A DNA stretch of 64,000 bases from Candidatus Omnitrophota bacterium (GCA_026387315.1 JAPLLY010000017.1:1-64000), one strand, 5' to 3'. Shown: positions 36,483-45,112, counted from the stretch's first letter. Program-made: numbers and translations. The notes: a model not told the origin generated them from the letters alone.

Positions 36483-37049
36483 ATGAAAAAAGAGGTAAGT
36501 TGGCTTACTTCTAGGTGCATCTCTTCTGTCCTTTCTGAACTATCCAAAAAACCTCTAACGCCAATGCAGCTAAGGGTTAAAACAGGCCTGACCAAGAACA
36601 ATTACGCGAATATCATTCTCAGAAGACTTGAATCAGAAAAAATAATCAAGTGCTTGAATCCGGAAGAAAAAATAGGGAAAGTTTATGGTATAAGTCCGGG
36701 CAAATTAAAGACCGTAGCAAATGCACTGAAGAAAAAAGGGATTAACCAGAAAGTAAAACCCCCACCTTCATTAAACTGGATAGCATACGGTAAATTGCAA
36801 TGCCCTTACTGCACGCAGCTGAGAAGCGTATTCATCAAGGCAAATGAACTGAGGCTTGAATGCAGGATAATAACTCCATACACGATTATGGAAAAACTGC
36901 CGGGCATGGCGACAAGCGACGCTTACAGGGCATTGAACAGGCTCGCGCAGCTTAATCTCCTCATTGAATATGAGGAAAAGCCCAAGAGATTCATGTTTAA
37001 TTCTGATGGACTTGAGATAATAGAGTTTGATTCTGAGATTTTAATATAG
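36483..37049 (+). CDS. Winged-helix DNA-binding protein with zinc-knuckle-like pair
   Basis: 188 residues. Residues 5-85 form a winged helix (LSELSKKPLTPMQLRVKTGLTKNNYANIILRRLE). A CPYC at about residue 108 and a later Cys could bind metal. A second winged helix (TIMEKLPGMATSDAYRALNRLAQL) ends the protein. The fold and the leaderless promoter look archaeal. It heads a group with the coiled-coil gene and the HerA-like ATPase. Confidence 0.55.
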   Translation: MKKEVSWLTSRCISSVLSELSKKPLTPMQLRVKTGLTKNNYANIILRRLESEKIIKCLNPEEKIGKVYGISPGKLKTVANALKKKGINQKVKPPPSLNWIAYGKLQCPYCTQLRSVFIKANELRLECRIITPYTIMEKLPGMATSDAYRALNRLAQLNLLIEYEEKPKRFMFNSDGLEIIEFDSEILI

Positions 37050-37071
37050 ATTGCTGAAAATTGTTATAAAT
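37041..37071 (+). promoter_or_regulatory. 20-base box plus TATA-like promoter, copy 2
   Basis: TTAATATAGATTGCTGAAAA (37041-37060) then TTATAAAT (37064-37071), centred 28 bases before the ATG at 37095. It overlaps the end of the previous gene. Confidence 0.68.
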
Positions 37072-37094
37072 CAATCGAGTGCTACTTATTAGTA

Positions 37095-37661
37095 ATGGAA
37101 TACCGCAATTCAGACTATGCAAATGCACTCCCTTCCTATTTGGATAATCCTGCACTGAAGCCAAGAAATTATTATGAAACCGGACTTGAGCAAGGCCTTG
37201 AAAGCATTGTCTTGAATGAAGAGCCTGCTGATAAGGGAGTGGTTGACAAGGTATTTGCTGACAAGGGCAGGACATTAAAGGCTACGGTAAAAGCTTTGTT
37301 CAATGAAATTCTTACGAGAGAGAAACTTGATTCTGAATTGTTAAAAAGAATTGATTCTGATATATGCAAAACAGATTCTTATCTTGAACAGATTCATTTT
37401 CTTACTAAAAGGCAGTATACGCCTGATCTTGACTTAGCATTTTCAAGGAGAAGGACGCAACTTGAAAGCCAGGTGAAAGATTTGGAAAAGGAAAAACGGC
37501 AGGAATACCATGAATGCTGGAAGGATTTAATGTTCTTAAAAAAATATCTACTTTCTGCTCTGAAAGATTACTGGAATTTGGGAGGCAGGAAAACATTTCT
37601 GAACGTTGAAAATGATGGATGTAGAGGATCTGTGCAGAAAACTGAAGCCTATAATTGGTGA
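37095..37661 (+). CDS. Unknown protein with coiled coil
   Basis: 188 residues, highly charged. A long coiled coil lies near residues 115-150 (RRRTQLESQVKDLEKEKRQEY). No known domain. The 3' end overlaps the ATPase gene by 47 bases in another frame, so the two are expressed together and the product may be a partner of that ATPase. Confidence 0.55.
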   Translation: MEYRNSDYANALPSYLDNPALKPRNYYETGLEQGLESIVLNEEPADKGVVDKVFADKGRTLKATVKALFNEILTREKLDSELLKRIDSDICKTDSYLEQIHFLTKRQYTPDLDLAFSRRRTQLESQVKDLEKEKRQEYHECWKDLMFLKKYLLSALKDYWNLGGRKTFLNVENDGCRGSVQKTEAYNW

Positions 37662-39591
37662 GAAGGCAGATGAACTGTGGTATATGTGGCTAGCTTCGAA
37701 TTTGCAGGAGCGTAAAGAGCTTGAGCTTGATATTCAGATAATCGCAGAGAAAGTTTTGAAACATGGGCCATTACAAGATAAGATTATTCTATTATCTCCG
37801 CCTTCAGAAGAGCAGGCCAAGGGCGATTTTATTTTAGGCAAGGTTATTTATCGGGATAAAAAATTATTTCCATTGTATCTTAAAGAAGCAGATTTCATAA
37901 GACAGGCCGGAATATTCAGCATAACGGGCGGTGGAAAAACAAATACGGGAATGCTGCTGGCTTTGCAGTTATTAAAAAAGAAAATTCCTTTTATGGTTAT
38001 TGACTGGAAAAGACAATGGCGTTCCATGCTAAGCCTGAATAATTTTCCTGAATTGAAAGATGTGCAGGTTTATACAATAGGAAGGGATGTTCTTCCGTTC
38101 CTCTGGAATCCGTTTAGGCCGCCCCCAAACATAGATTACAAGTCTTGGATATCTGTAATAATTGAATGTCTTGAAAAAAGCCATCTTGCAGGGCTGGGGG
38201 TAGGCGATATTTTCATAAGGATATATGAAAAACTGTTTAAGGAGGTTAAAAGCGATAATTTCTATCCTAATTTTTACGATGGATTAAACGAGTTGAGCAA
38301 GATTAAGGTTGGCGGTCGCGAGTTTTTGTGGTGGCAAAGCACGAAGAGGATATTCAACAGCTTCACATTTGGCAGCGCATCGAAATCATTCAATACAAGA
38401 GACCCGATTAAGCTTGAAGAACTGCTTGAGAAACCCGTTATCTTTGAGTTGGATCAGGAAATGCCAAAGCCATTAAGGATATTCTTCATGGAGATGATAA
38501 TAAGATTTATTCATCTTTACAGATTAGGGCAGGGTGAAAGTGAGAAGCTGAGGCATGTTTTGTTTCTCGAAGAAATCCATAATATATTTCAGAAAATGAA
38601 ATATGAAAAGGACAAGATTGACAGCCTTGAGAACGTCTATCGAGAGATAAGAAGTTTCGGGCAGGGGTTAGTCAGCATAACGCAGCATCCTTCGCTTTTG
38701 CCTACGTATGTTTTAGGAAATTCCAGGACGTTAATTTTTCTTGCATTGCAACATCAAGAGGATATCGAGGCGGCCCGGAAGGCTATTTTTATTCCGAGAG
38801 ATGATGAGGCATACCTGAACATGCTGAAAACCGGACAGGGAATAACGAAGATTATGGAAAGAATCAATCCCTGCCTTGTCCAGTTCTTATATGTGCCTGT
38901 TGAGAAGGGCAAAATAACTGATGAATGGCTTATTGAGAACAGGAGGGGGTATTCTAAACCTTCCAGCGACGCTAAAGAGGGTGAAAATAGGGGGTATTCT
39001 GCGGGGGATAATAAAGAGGATGGGTTTTTAGAATACCCCTCTGGTCTGAAGGAAAGGTTTCTTGCGGATATTTTTCTTAACCCTTTATCAAGCGTTACTC
39101 AAAGATACAAGAGAATAGGAGTTTATTTGCAAGCAGGAAATAAATGCAAGGATGATTTGATTTCAAATGGCTTTATTGCACCGAAAAAGATAATCACAAG
39201 TAAAGGCTGGATTACTCTATTCGAATTGACTCAGCAAGGAAGAATGATGTTAAATGAGATTGGCTATAAGACTGTTGATGACAAGGAAAGCATTATTCAT
39301 AAATTCTGGAAGTTTAAGATTGGCGAGTATTACAGGAGCAAGGATTTTGATGTTTTGATTGAGGAACATATTAACGGCAAACCGGATATTATTGTAATGG
39401 GCAACGGAAAGAAAGTTGCGGTTGAAATTGAAACAGGCAATTCTGATTATATTAAGAATATTGAAAGAGATGTTAAGGCTTTTGATGAGGTGATTTGCGT
39501 GGCTGTGAATAAAGAGGTTGAAGCGAGAATAAGACAGGAATTAAAGACAGAAGACGGGAAAATAAAGTTAACCACATCTCTAGAATTTTAA
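37615..39591 (+). CDS. HerA/FtsK-like ATPase fused to a nuclease-like domain
   Basis: 658 residues. ATPase: Walker A SITGGGKTNTG near residue 105, MVIDWKRQWRS, and Walker B HVLFLEEIHNIF, in the manner of HerA/VirD4-type DNA pumps. A low-complexity linker (residues 445-475) and a winged helix follow. The C-terminal 95 residues (GKPDIIVMGNGKKVAVEIETGNSDYIKNI) match a PD-(D/E)xK pattern. The same two parts occur as separate genes at 53859 and 55588. It may process or transfer element DNA. Confidence 0.68.
   Translation: MDVEDLCRKLKPIIGEKADELWYMWLASNLQERKELELDIQIIAEKVLKHGPLQDKIILLSPPSEEQAKGDFILGKVIYRDKKLFPLYLKEADFIRQAGIFSITGGGKTNTGMLLALQLLKKKIPFMVIDWKRQWRSMLSLNNFPELKDVQVYTIGRDVLPFLWNPFRPPPNIDYKSWISVIIECLEKSHLAGLGVGDIFIRIYEKLFKEVKSDNFYPNFYDGLNELSKIKVGGREFLWWQSTKRIFNSFTFGSASKSFNTRDPIKLEELLEKPVIFELDQEMPKPLRIFFMEMIIRFIHLYRLGQGESEKLRHVLFLEEIHNIFQKMKYEKDKIDSLENVYREIRSFGQGLVSITQHPSLLPTYVLGNSRTLIFLALQHQEDIEAARKAIFIPRDDEAYLNMLKTGQGITKIMERINPCLVQFLYVPVEKGKITDEWLIENRRGYSKPSSDAKEGENRGYSAGDNKEDGFLEYPSGLKERFLADIFLNPLSSVTQRYKRIGVYLQAGNKCKDDLISNGFIAPKKIITSKGWITLFELTQQGRMMLNEIGYKTVDDKESIIHKFWKFKIGEYYRSKDFDVLIEEHINGKPDIIVMGNGKKVAVEIETGNSDYIKNIERDVKAFDEVICVAVNKEVEARIRQELKTEDGKIKLTTSLEF
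38941..39045. repeat. Inverted/direct repeat inside the ATPase linker
   Basis: GGGGGTATTCT occurs at about 38945 and 38990, and its complement AGAATACCCC at about 39030. The repeats code for the linker (RRGYSKP, NRGYSAG, LEYPSG) between two domains, as if a hairpin had entered a tolerant site in the gene. Confidence 0.55.
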
Positions 39592-39598
39592 AATTAGA

Positions 39599-40099
39599 TT
39601 ATATCAGATAAGCATCACATACAGTTTTTACATAATTTTTTGAGTTTTTATCCAGTATTACCTGAACGGCTATCTTTTTTGTAATCGTTCCTTGGGAATC
39701 TAAAATATTCAGTGTTATAGGACTTAAAGTGTCTCCACAATATATCCAGTTAGCATTTTGCCCTTCTTCCGAACCAACATTGCAGTAAATGATGCTATCG
39801 TTCTTTGTTGTCTTTAAAGCCGTGCTATAAACTACCTCTTCATTAGCCGTTTTATAAGGTGGAACTTCTACACTCCAACTCTGCATTAGACTGTTATAAC
39901 TTAGTAACTTCGCGTTTGATAATTCAGGACAAGGATTATTCTTTGCCACTGTAGATGGATTAACATTGTTGGGAGTATTATTTTCCCTCAACCCAGTAAA
40001 AAAACCTCCGATAGCAGGTATCAAAATCATAATTAATATAACGGTTAGAATCGGATGTTTCCTAAACCAAGATTTTTTCTTTTCTTCTTTTTTATCCAT
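39599..40099 (-). CDS. Membrane-anchored extracytoplasmic protein
   Basis: 166 residues from the ATG at 40099: short basic start (MDKKEEKKKSWFRKHP), one helix (ILTVILIMILIPAIGGFFTG), then an outside domain of about 125 residues with four cysteines. The longer frame to 40186 adds an unlikely N-terminus. On its strand an ATTTTTAAGG box is centred 26 bases before this ATG and there is no ribosome site. Function unknown. Confidence 0.6.
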   Translation of the reverse strand: MDKKEEKKKSWFRKHPILTVILIMILIPAIGGFFTGLRENNTPNNVNPSTVAKNNPCPELSNAKLLSYNSLMQSWSVEVPPYKTANEEVVYSTALKTTKNDSIIYCNVGSEEGQNANWIYCGDTLSPITLNILDSQGTITKKIAVQVILDKNSKNYVKTVCDAYLI

Positions 40100-40138
40100 T
40101 GTTTTACAAAGGCAGCAGTCCTTAAAAATCTTCCTCAA

Positions 40139-40182
40139 TTTCAGCAAATTAATATACTTTGCTGAAAACCTATTTAAAATCC
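40139..40182 (+). promoter_or_regulatory. Divergent promoter region with the 20-base box, copy 3
   Basis: A perfect 10-base inverted repeat, TTTCAGCAAA (40139-40148) and TTTGCTGAAA (40158-40167), contains TTAATATACTTTGCTGAAAA (40149-40168). TATTTAAAAT follows at 40172. The inverted half faces the minus-strand gene at 39599, so one bound protein could control both directions. Confidence 0.65.
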
Positions 40183-40240
40183 TCACCCCTGATTTCTCTG
40201 TATCTTTAATTGATTAGTACTCTTCTTAATGAAGGGTAAT

Positions 40241-40303
40241 TAAATCCTGTCTCGACGACGGGATTAGTGAAAGAGCAATTGCTAATAGCGGTTGCTCTTT
40301 TTT
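40241..40303 (+). promoter_or_regulatory. Leader RNA: hairpin plus intrinsic terminator ahead of the 40332 operon
   Basis: First hairpin AATCCTGTC/GACGGGATT (9 pairs, loop TCGAC). Second hairpin AAGAGCAATT/GGTTGCTCTT followed by TTTTTTTATTT. The first gene starts 29 bases later behind GGGGG. A terminator right in front of an operon implies attenuation or antitermination. The same layout occurs at 50753-50817 and 51742-51828. Confidence 0.68.
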
Positions 40304-40331
40304 TATTTCTAAGAGAAAGGGGGTGATTGGT

Positions 40332-40478
40332 ATGGAGTTTTGTCCTGATTGCGGGGCTCAGCTTATTCATGCTGAGGGTTGCGAGATGTGCGCGTGTTGC
40401 GGGTGGTCTAAATGCAGCTGTAATTATTGCACAGGAAAGGAGGAGAAAGATGGCATATACACCGGAGCTGAGTTATGA
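40332..40478 (+). CDS. Small zinc-ribbon protein
   Basis: 48 residues with nine cysteines: MEFCPDCGAQL, then CEMCACCGW and CSCNYC, enough for two metal sites. Ribosome site AAAGGGGGTG. It overlaps the next gene by 29 bases in another frame. It begins an operon of six small genes ending with SpoVG. Role unknown; similar ribbons bind nucleic acid or protein. Confidence 0.6.
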   Translation: MEFCPDCGAQLIHAEGCEMCACCGWSKCSCNYCTGKEEKDGIYTGAEL

Positions 40479-40677
40479 AGCAAGCTGTACTTTGCGGAGA
40501 ATATCCTGGTCGTTAAATAAGCCCATGACTAAAACGCTGGAATGGATTTTTACCGACTTGGTGAAGTTCATTCCTTCCGGGGCGATCTGCGAGGCATGCA
40601 AGGATAAGTCAAAATGCAGCGCATGCTCTTTCAGCAATGAGGGGAAAGGGGGAGTGAGTGAAAAGAATATGCAATAG
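40450..40677 (+). CDS. Small protein with Cys cluster
   Basis: 75 residues from the ATG at 40450, which has AGGAG upstream. Residues 10-40 (LRRISWSLNKPMTKTLEWIF) look like a ribbon-helix-helix or short HTH segment, followed by CEACKDKSKCSACSF, a CxxC...CxxC cluster. The longer frame to 40327 would read through the zinc ribbon region and is not used. Found with other zinc proteins of this element. Confidence 0.55.
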   Translation: MAYTPELSYEASCTLRRISWSLNKPMTKTLEWIFTDLVKFIPSGAICEACKDKSKCSACSFSNEGKGGVSEKNMQ

Positions 40678-40888
40678 GAACATTGTGTCTGAATCAAGGT
40701 TTCAGGAAACAAAAGACTGGGTAGTGATGTTGGGATATCCCTGTCTGTGTTTTGTCAGCCTTTTGCTGTCTATGTGTTTTGAGATAGCGGAAAAGCAGCT
40801 GATTGTAATATCCCTGATTACAGGAATCAGATGGATATTAACAGGAAAGAATAGTGAAGTAAAAATCCTGATTGTAGAAAGGAGTTGA
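40658..40888 (+). CDS. Small membrane protein
   Basis: 76 residues, GTG start preceded by GGGGGAG, overlapping the previous gene by 20 bases. One or two hydrophobic segments (VVMLGYPCLCFVSLLLSMCF; LIVISLITGIRWIL). No known family. Confidence 0.45.
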   Translation: MKRICNRNIVSESRFQETKDWVVMLGYPCLCFVSLLLSMCFEIAEKQLIVISLITGIRWILTGKNSEVKILIVERS

Positions 40889-40891
40889 GTG

Positions 40892-41137
40892 ATGAGAAGC
40901 ATTACCCCTGAAGAAACAAAGAAATACAGACACATAATAAGCGGCCAGTTCAGCAATTTTGTGCTGCTTGCGACTGAATTAGAGGGCATAGATACAGCAG
41001 TGATTGCGGCCCTGAACGGCACGAAAGGAGATTATGTTACTGAGCCCTTGGCAGTGTTGGTTAACAAAGAAATTCTCGGGAAGCTTAAAAGTCCGGGCGA
41101 TGTTTTGGTCGCAGGGAAAACTGTGATTCTGGAATAA
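40892..41137 (+). CDS. Unknown small protein
   Basis: 81 residues from the ATG at 40892 (GAAAGGAG upstream). It is compact and globular by composition, with no cysteine cluster or membrane helix. I do not recognise the family. It lies in the SpoVG operon. Confidence 0.5.
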   Translation: MRSITPEETKKYRHIISGQFSNFVLLATELEGIDTAVIAALNGTKGDYVTEPLAVLVNKEILGKLKSPGDVLVAGKTVILE

Positions 41138-41167
41138 AATCAGCAGTTAAAGAAAAGGAGGTTAGTC

Positions 41168-41746
41168 ATGGCTTGGAGGCCCTATGAATATCTTATAGGC
41201 GGGGAACTTGAGTTTAAGAATAACAAAGCGTTAGGCTGGGTTTATCTGCTCACGATAGGTGTTGTGAGGATAAGGCTAAAGCAGAATTATATTGCTTCCG
41301 GGAAAGTGAGGTTTGAAAAGCCGTTCGAGAAAATCCAGCAGGACATCAAAAGCATGGTTGATGAAGGTGGCGGGAGATTAGGGAGGAAAGATTATCTCAA
41401 AGGCTTCGGCAAGGTGCAGAAAGGAGAGTTAGGGGATTTTACAACAGGCAAGGATGAGAACAAGTATGCTGATTATTTTTACTTCGAGTGGTATTCGGAC
41501 GACAACGGAAGAATCGTGTACGAGGGCGAGAGCGATGAAGTTGTAATACTTGAGCCCTTGGTTTTCAATTTCCCTGATGGCCATAGAGGTAATCAGCAAA
41601 ATCTGATGGGTAATTTCCTGACAGGGGTGTGTGCATCTTTTACGGAACAGACTAAAAAACCAATGGTGGGGATTCAATTTCCCTTACCAAAAACAAATGA
41701 AGGAGGTGATTCAGATGATCGAAGTGGCGCGGTTGCATCGGTTTGA
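41168..41746 (+). CDS. Unknown protein of the SpoVG operon
   Basis: 192 residues with a strong ribosome site (AAAGGAGG). Alternating strands (YLIGGELEFKN, YLLTIGVVRIRLKQ) suggest a beta-rich domain. Segments such as YFYFEWYSDDNGRIVYEGE are aromatic and acidic. No family recognised. It overlaps spoVG by 32 bases, and the spoVG ribosome site lies inside it, so they are co-translated. Confidence 0.5.
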   Translation: MAWRPYEYLIGGELEFKNNKALGWVYLLTIGVVRIRLKQNYIASGKVRFEKPFEKIQQDIKSMVDEGGGRLGRKDYLKGFGKVQKGELGDFTTGKDENKYADYFYFEWYSDDNGRIVYEGESDEVVILEPLVFNFPDGHRGNQQNLMGNFLTGVCASFTEQTKKPMVGIQFPLPKTNEGGDSDDRSGAVASV

Positions 41747-41960
41747 AAACAACGGCAGTCCGTTAAAAGCGTTTGCTGATGTTGTGATAAACCAGGTTCT
41801 TGTGAAGGGGGTAAGGATAGTTGAGGGCAAGAATGGTTTGTTCATCACGATGCCTCAGTCGCAGGGGAAAGACGGCAAGTGGTACCCTACAACAATGCTG
41901 CTTGATGATGGCTTAAAGGATGAGCTTCAAGAGGCATTGCTTGAGGCATATAACGTTTAA
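41715..41960 (+). CDS. spoVG: SpoVG family protein
   Basis: 81 residues. VLVKGVRIVEGKNGLFITMPQSQGKDGKWYPT is diagnostic for SpoVG, a small nucleic-acid-binding regulator. The ATG at 41715 follows AGGAGGTGAT. SpoVG is common in Gram-positive bacteria and spirochaetes and also turns up on mobile elements. Here it ends the six-gene operon and may regulate element genes. Confidence 0.85.
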   Translation: MIEVARLHRFENNGSPLKAFADVVINQVLVKGVRIVEGKNGLFITMPQSQGKDGKWYPTTMLLDDGLKDELQEALLEAYNV

Positions 41961-41979
41961 CAGAAAGGAGAAAAGTCCT

Positions 41980-42008
41980 GGGCATGACGATAAACTGCCC
42001 TTTTATTT
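41980..42008 (+). terminator. Weak terminator after spoVG
   Basis: GGGCA (41980-41984) pairs with TGCCC (41996-42000), followed by TTTTATTT. The stem is short, but the position just after the operon is right. Confidence 0.45.
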
Positions 42009-43508
42009 CCATCCAAATAATGCCTTAAAGAAATCAATGATATTTTGAAAGAATGTCTTTGATTTTAACTGAGAAGGTGTTTTTATTTGTGTTTGATTTT
42101 CTATTTTATTGGGTTGCTGTAAAGATATATTCTGATTATCGCTAGAAGCATATCCCGTACCTTTATACTCTAAATGTATCTCTTTAATTCTAAAGTCATT
42201 GGATAACTTATCTAATCCCTCTTTTGTTATGCTTGCATCAAAATCCCCATTGCTCTTATAAATCATATTCAGCTCTCTTTCAGAGTAGTTTTCTAAAATA
42301 TTTTCTAGGGCTATTCTAAGCACAGCATTTTTTTGATCTACTAATACCCTCCTTTCCTCTTTTGTGCCTTGAAAAGTAATATTTGATATATCTACAATTA
42401 CCACATAAACATCAACCCAAGTCTGGTTTTGCTCGAAAGCGGTTATAACTGCCGGGTCAATATAGGGCTTAGGATTTGAAGCGCCATATATGGGGGTTGA
42501 GTAGTAAATTCTAGTTATTCTCGAATCGTTAGCTAAGATGTCAAAAACTTCTTTTGTAATAAAGGCTCCAAAGCCATTAGATAATTCTGCCACACTTCTT
42601 AATCCCTCTGGAGGCAAGTTTGCAATAATTGTGTCGCTAAAGTTGCTTAGGATGGCTTCCTGACGTTGTATATCTCTATACCTTTTTTCAACAGGGTCAT
42701 CAAGATTTATGGTTATGTTTGAAATATCAATAGTTCTTACAATAACATCAACCCATGTTTGGTTTTCAAAAGCTTTCAGTATTTCAGGATCAACATAAGG
42801 CAGGGTTTGATTTTCAGCTTCTTGAGAAGGAGAGCCACCTTGAAGGGGAATAACAATAGACCTGATATAGGGGCTATTGCTTAGCTTTTCTAAACCCTTC
42901 TTTGTGATGTAACCATTAAAATGAAACCCGCTTAGAGACAACCTAGTAGTATTAAATTCATCTACTGAAAGATTAGATACTATTTGCTCGCGAATAATTT
43001 TTAAGTGATCTTTAATTTCTTGTGTAAGCGCAAACTTTTCTTCTCTCGACAAGCTAGGATCTATGTATATCCCACTCGTATCTTTTATGCTAACTCCGAC
43101 ATAAACCCACTCTAAATTTTCTAGCGCTGCTGGTACTTTTGGGTCTATAAAGACAGGAATTGTTATATTAGTTGGATTATCAGAGGCTAAAGACGCTCCT
43201 ATGTTGTAAATCACTTGGCTAACATTTGAGTTATTAGCTAAAATATCAAGTCCCTCTCTCGTTATATTACCTACGAAATAAGGCAGATAGCTATTTCTCT
43301 TTTGCTCGAATTGAAATTCACTTTCTGGTAGGATGGCAATAACCTCATCTAATGCCTCGGGGGTGTTTACAATAATACCTACATTACACCATTTGCTTTG
43401 ATTCAGTATTTCATAAACCGAACTGCTGATAACCGGGGTGGAGTTTGCCAAGTTAAGGCTGGCAAGAATTACCATCACAGCGATTAATATTAATGCCAGC
43501 TTCTTCAT
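42003..43508 (-). CDS. Secreted protein with four peptidase-inhibitor-I9-like repeats
   Basis: 501 residues. Signal peptide KKLALILIAVMVILASLNLA. Four repeats of about 100 residues, each with WV(D/Y)V.V.I.D(I/T)S near the start and (I)TKEG(L/F)D.L(S/A)N(D)SRI..I at the end; this is the pattern of subtilisin propeptides/I9 inhibitors. It may inhibit or chaperone proteases outside the cell. The ATG at 43508 is chosen over 43514 because a TTAAATAA box is then 25 bases upstream. It ends in FFQNIIDFFKALFGWK, which echoes the next gene. Confidence 0.6.
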   Translation of the reverse strand: MKKLALILIAVMVILASLNLANSTPVISSSVYEILNQSKWCNVGIIVNTPEALDEVIAILPESEFQFEQKRNSYLPYFVGNITREGLDILANNSNVSQVIYNIGASLASDNPTNITIPVFIDPKVPAALENLEWVYVGVSIKDTSGIYIDPSLSREEKFALTQEIKDHLKIIREQIVSNLSVDEFNTTRLSLSGFHFNGYITKKGLEKLSNSPYIRSIVIPLQGGSPSQEAENQTLPYVDPEILKAFENQTWVDVIVRTIDISNITINLDDPVEKRYRDIQRQEAILSNFSDTIIANLPPEGLRSVAELSNGFGAFITKEVFDILANDSRITRIYYSTPIYGASNPKPYIDPAVITAFEQNQTWVDVYVVIVDISNITFQGTKEERRVLVDQKNAVLRIALENILENYSERELNMIYKSNGDFDASITKEGLDKLSNDFRIKEIHLEYKGTGYASSDNQNISLQQPNKIENQTQIKTPSQLKSKTFFQNIIDFFKALFGWK

Positions 43509-43592
43509 CTCCATGGAAGCCGATTTCTTTATTTAATCCTTTTGTTTTCTCCAAATCCAAAAAATTAAATAGAGATTTCTGCTTATAATTAG

Positions 43593-44984
43593 ATGAAAAA
43601 GCCAGTGCTGGTCTTATTAGCAATAATGATAATTCTGGCAGGCTCAGTTATCGCTAATGCCCAGAATGAAGCGCAAAATGCGGCAAAGCAATCTTGGTTT
43701 GATAGTTTTATTGGTTTCTTCAAAACGCTGTTTGTGAAGATGTTTAATATTGAAGAGAAAAAGGGTGCGACTATTAATGAACAAGGGAATCAATTTAATA
43801 AAGCGGCCGGAGAAAAGGAGAAAACAGAGGTTGCCGATATAACGAATGTAACTTGCGGAGATTGCCAGTATTTCTCTAATCACACTTGTCTGAATTATAC
43901 CTGCTGTAAAAATGACGAATGCTTATCAGATAAAGTCTGCATCTCTCATGAATGCGAAACACTAAACTGCGTCTCTTGTCAGTATGCAGATAATCATAGT
44001 TGCTTAGATTATGAATGCTGTAAGGATACGGACTGTGCGGAAGGGAAGGTGTGTGGTTTCAACAAATGTATGGAAAAAGGGAATTTGTCTGCTTATACTG
44101 TGCCCTTTGAAAAATTAGTGGAAACTGGTCGTTATGGTCCAAAAATAATAGGGTATGATTTCCCCGACAGCCTGCCTCATCTGTCAATCCCCGTTGACCC
44201 CTTGCTAGGGGAAGGCTCAACATTAATATTTGCAGTCATAAGGAGCCAAGAAGATTTTGTTTACGTAAAAAATAATGTAGTCCCATTCCCTAGTTGTTGC
44301 CAGCAATTGTATTTTAGTAATTATTTCTTGGTGTTGCTTTCAGGACACCTAGTTTCTGGGGGTTACTTCTTTACTACTGAAGAGGTCACGGCAACTCAGA
44401 ATAAAATTAATATATTATTTTCTAGGGGAACTAGTGATTACGGGAATGATGCAGAAAGTCTGTTCATGATAAAAAAATCAGATTTGATACAAGGAAATAA
44501 TCTTGATTTTGTATTTATTGATTCCCATAATCGTTCACTGACATGGACAATACATGATGTTGATATTGATATTGAAGAAAAATGCCCACCTTGTGACCCC
44601 CCATATATCAGCCCGACAACAGGTAATATTTGCGAGTTCTATTATTGCAATGCTTCAACCCATTATGCCAATGATCCCACAAAGTTCTTTTGTGTGCGTA
44701 AGTTAATACAACCTTGTTGTGGAAATAATGAATGCGAGATTTCGTTGGGCGAAAATGAGGAAAACTGCCCGGTAGACTGTCAGAATATATCGAAATTTCT
44801 GTATTGTGAAACAGACGAAAATTGTGCTCCTTGTTGTCAAAATCAACAAGGGAAATGTATGAACATAAATTATAGTTGCTCTGACTACCCCACATACTTT
44901 TCGCCTAATTTATGTGGGAAGGATATTCAGCCAATGTACTTGCCATGTGGGTGTGTAAATAATCAATGTATGACTGTACGTTAA
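43593..44984 (+). CDS. Secreted cysteine-rich protein
   Basis: 463 residues. Signal peptide (VLVLLAIMIILAGSVIANA), then WFDSFIGFFKTLF, like the tail of the divergent neighbour. Two tandem Cys modules of the form C..CQY..NH.CL.Y.CCK...C...KVC (residues 88-150). Later come a globular part and CGNNECEISLGENEENCPVDC, a repeat type common in surface proteins of small-genome archaea. A TTAAATA box is centred 25 bases before the ATG and there is no ribosome site. Confidence 0.6.
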   Translation: MKKPVLVLLAIMIILAGSVIANAQNEAQNAAKQSWFDSFIGFFKTLFVKMFNIEEKKGATINEQGNQFNKAAGEKEKTEVADITNVTCGDCQYFSNHTCLNYTCCKNDECLSDKVCISHECETLNCVSCQYADNHSCLDYECCKDTDCAEGKVCGFNKCMEKGNLSAYTVPFEKLVETGRYGPKIIGYDFPDSLPHLSIPVDPLLGEGSTLIFAVIRSQEDFVYVKNNVVPFPSCCQQLYFSNYFLVLLSGHLVSGGYFFTTEEVTATQNKINILFSRGTSDYGNDAESLFMIKKSDLIQGNNLDFVFIDSHNRSLTWTIHDVDIDIEEKCPPCDPPYISPTTGNICEFYYCNASTHYANDPTKFFCVRKLIQPCCGNNECEISLGENEENCPVDCQNISKFLYCETDENCAPCCQNQQGKCMNINYSCSDYPTYFSPNLCGKDIQPMYLPCGCVNNQCMTVR

Positions 44985-45080
44985 AAGTAGGATACCGATT
45001 CAAAAATATAAATAATCTTTAACAATGCAATAAATTTTATTTTTTCTCTTTAAGGGTTCCTATTTTGAACATATCTCTCG

Positions 45081-45112
45081 TTAATATTCTTTGCTGAAAA
45101 GTGTTATTAATA
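45081..45112 (+). promoter_or_regulatory. 20-base box plus TATA-like promoter, copy 4
   Basis: TTAATATTCTTTGCTGAAAA (45081-45100) then GTTATTAATAG (45101-45111). The gene it serves (45158) starts further away and has a ribosome site (AGGAGG), so this copy makes a leadered mRNA. Confidence 0.62.

Noticed and set aside
40327-40449. Longer N-terminus for the 40450 gene
   Set aside because: The added residues are the zinc ribbon gene read in the wrong frame; AGGAG directly precedes the ATG at 40450.
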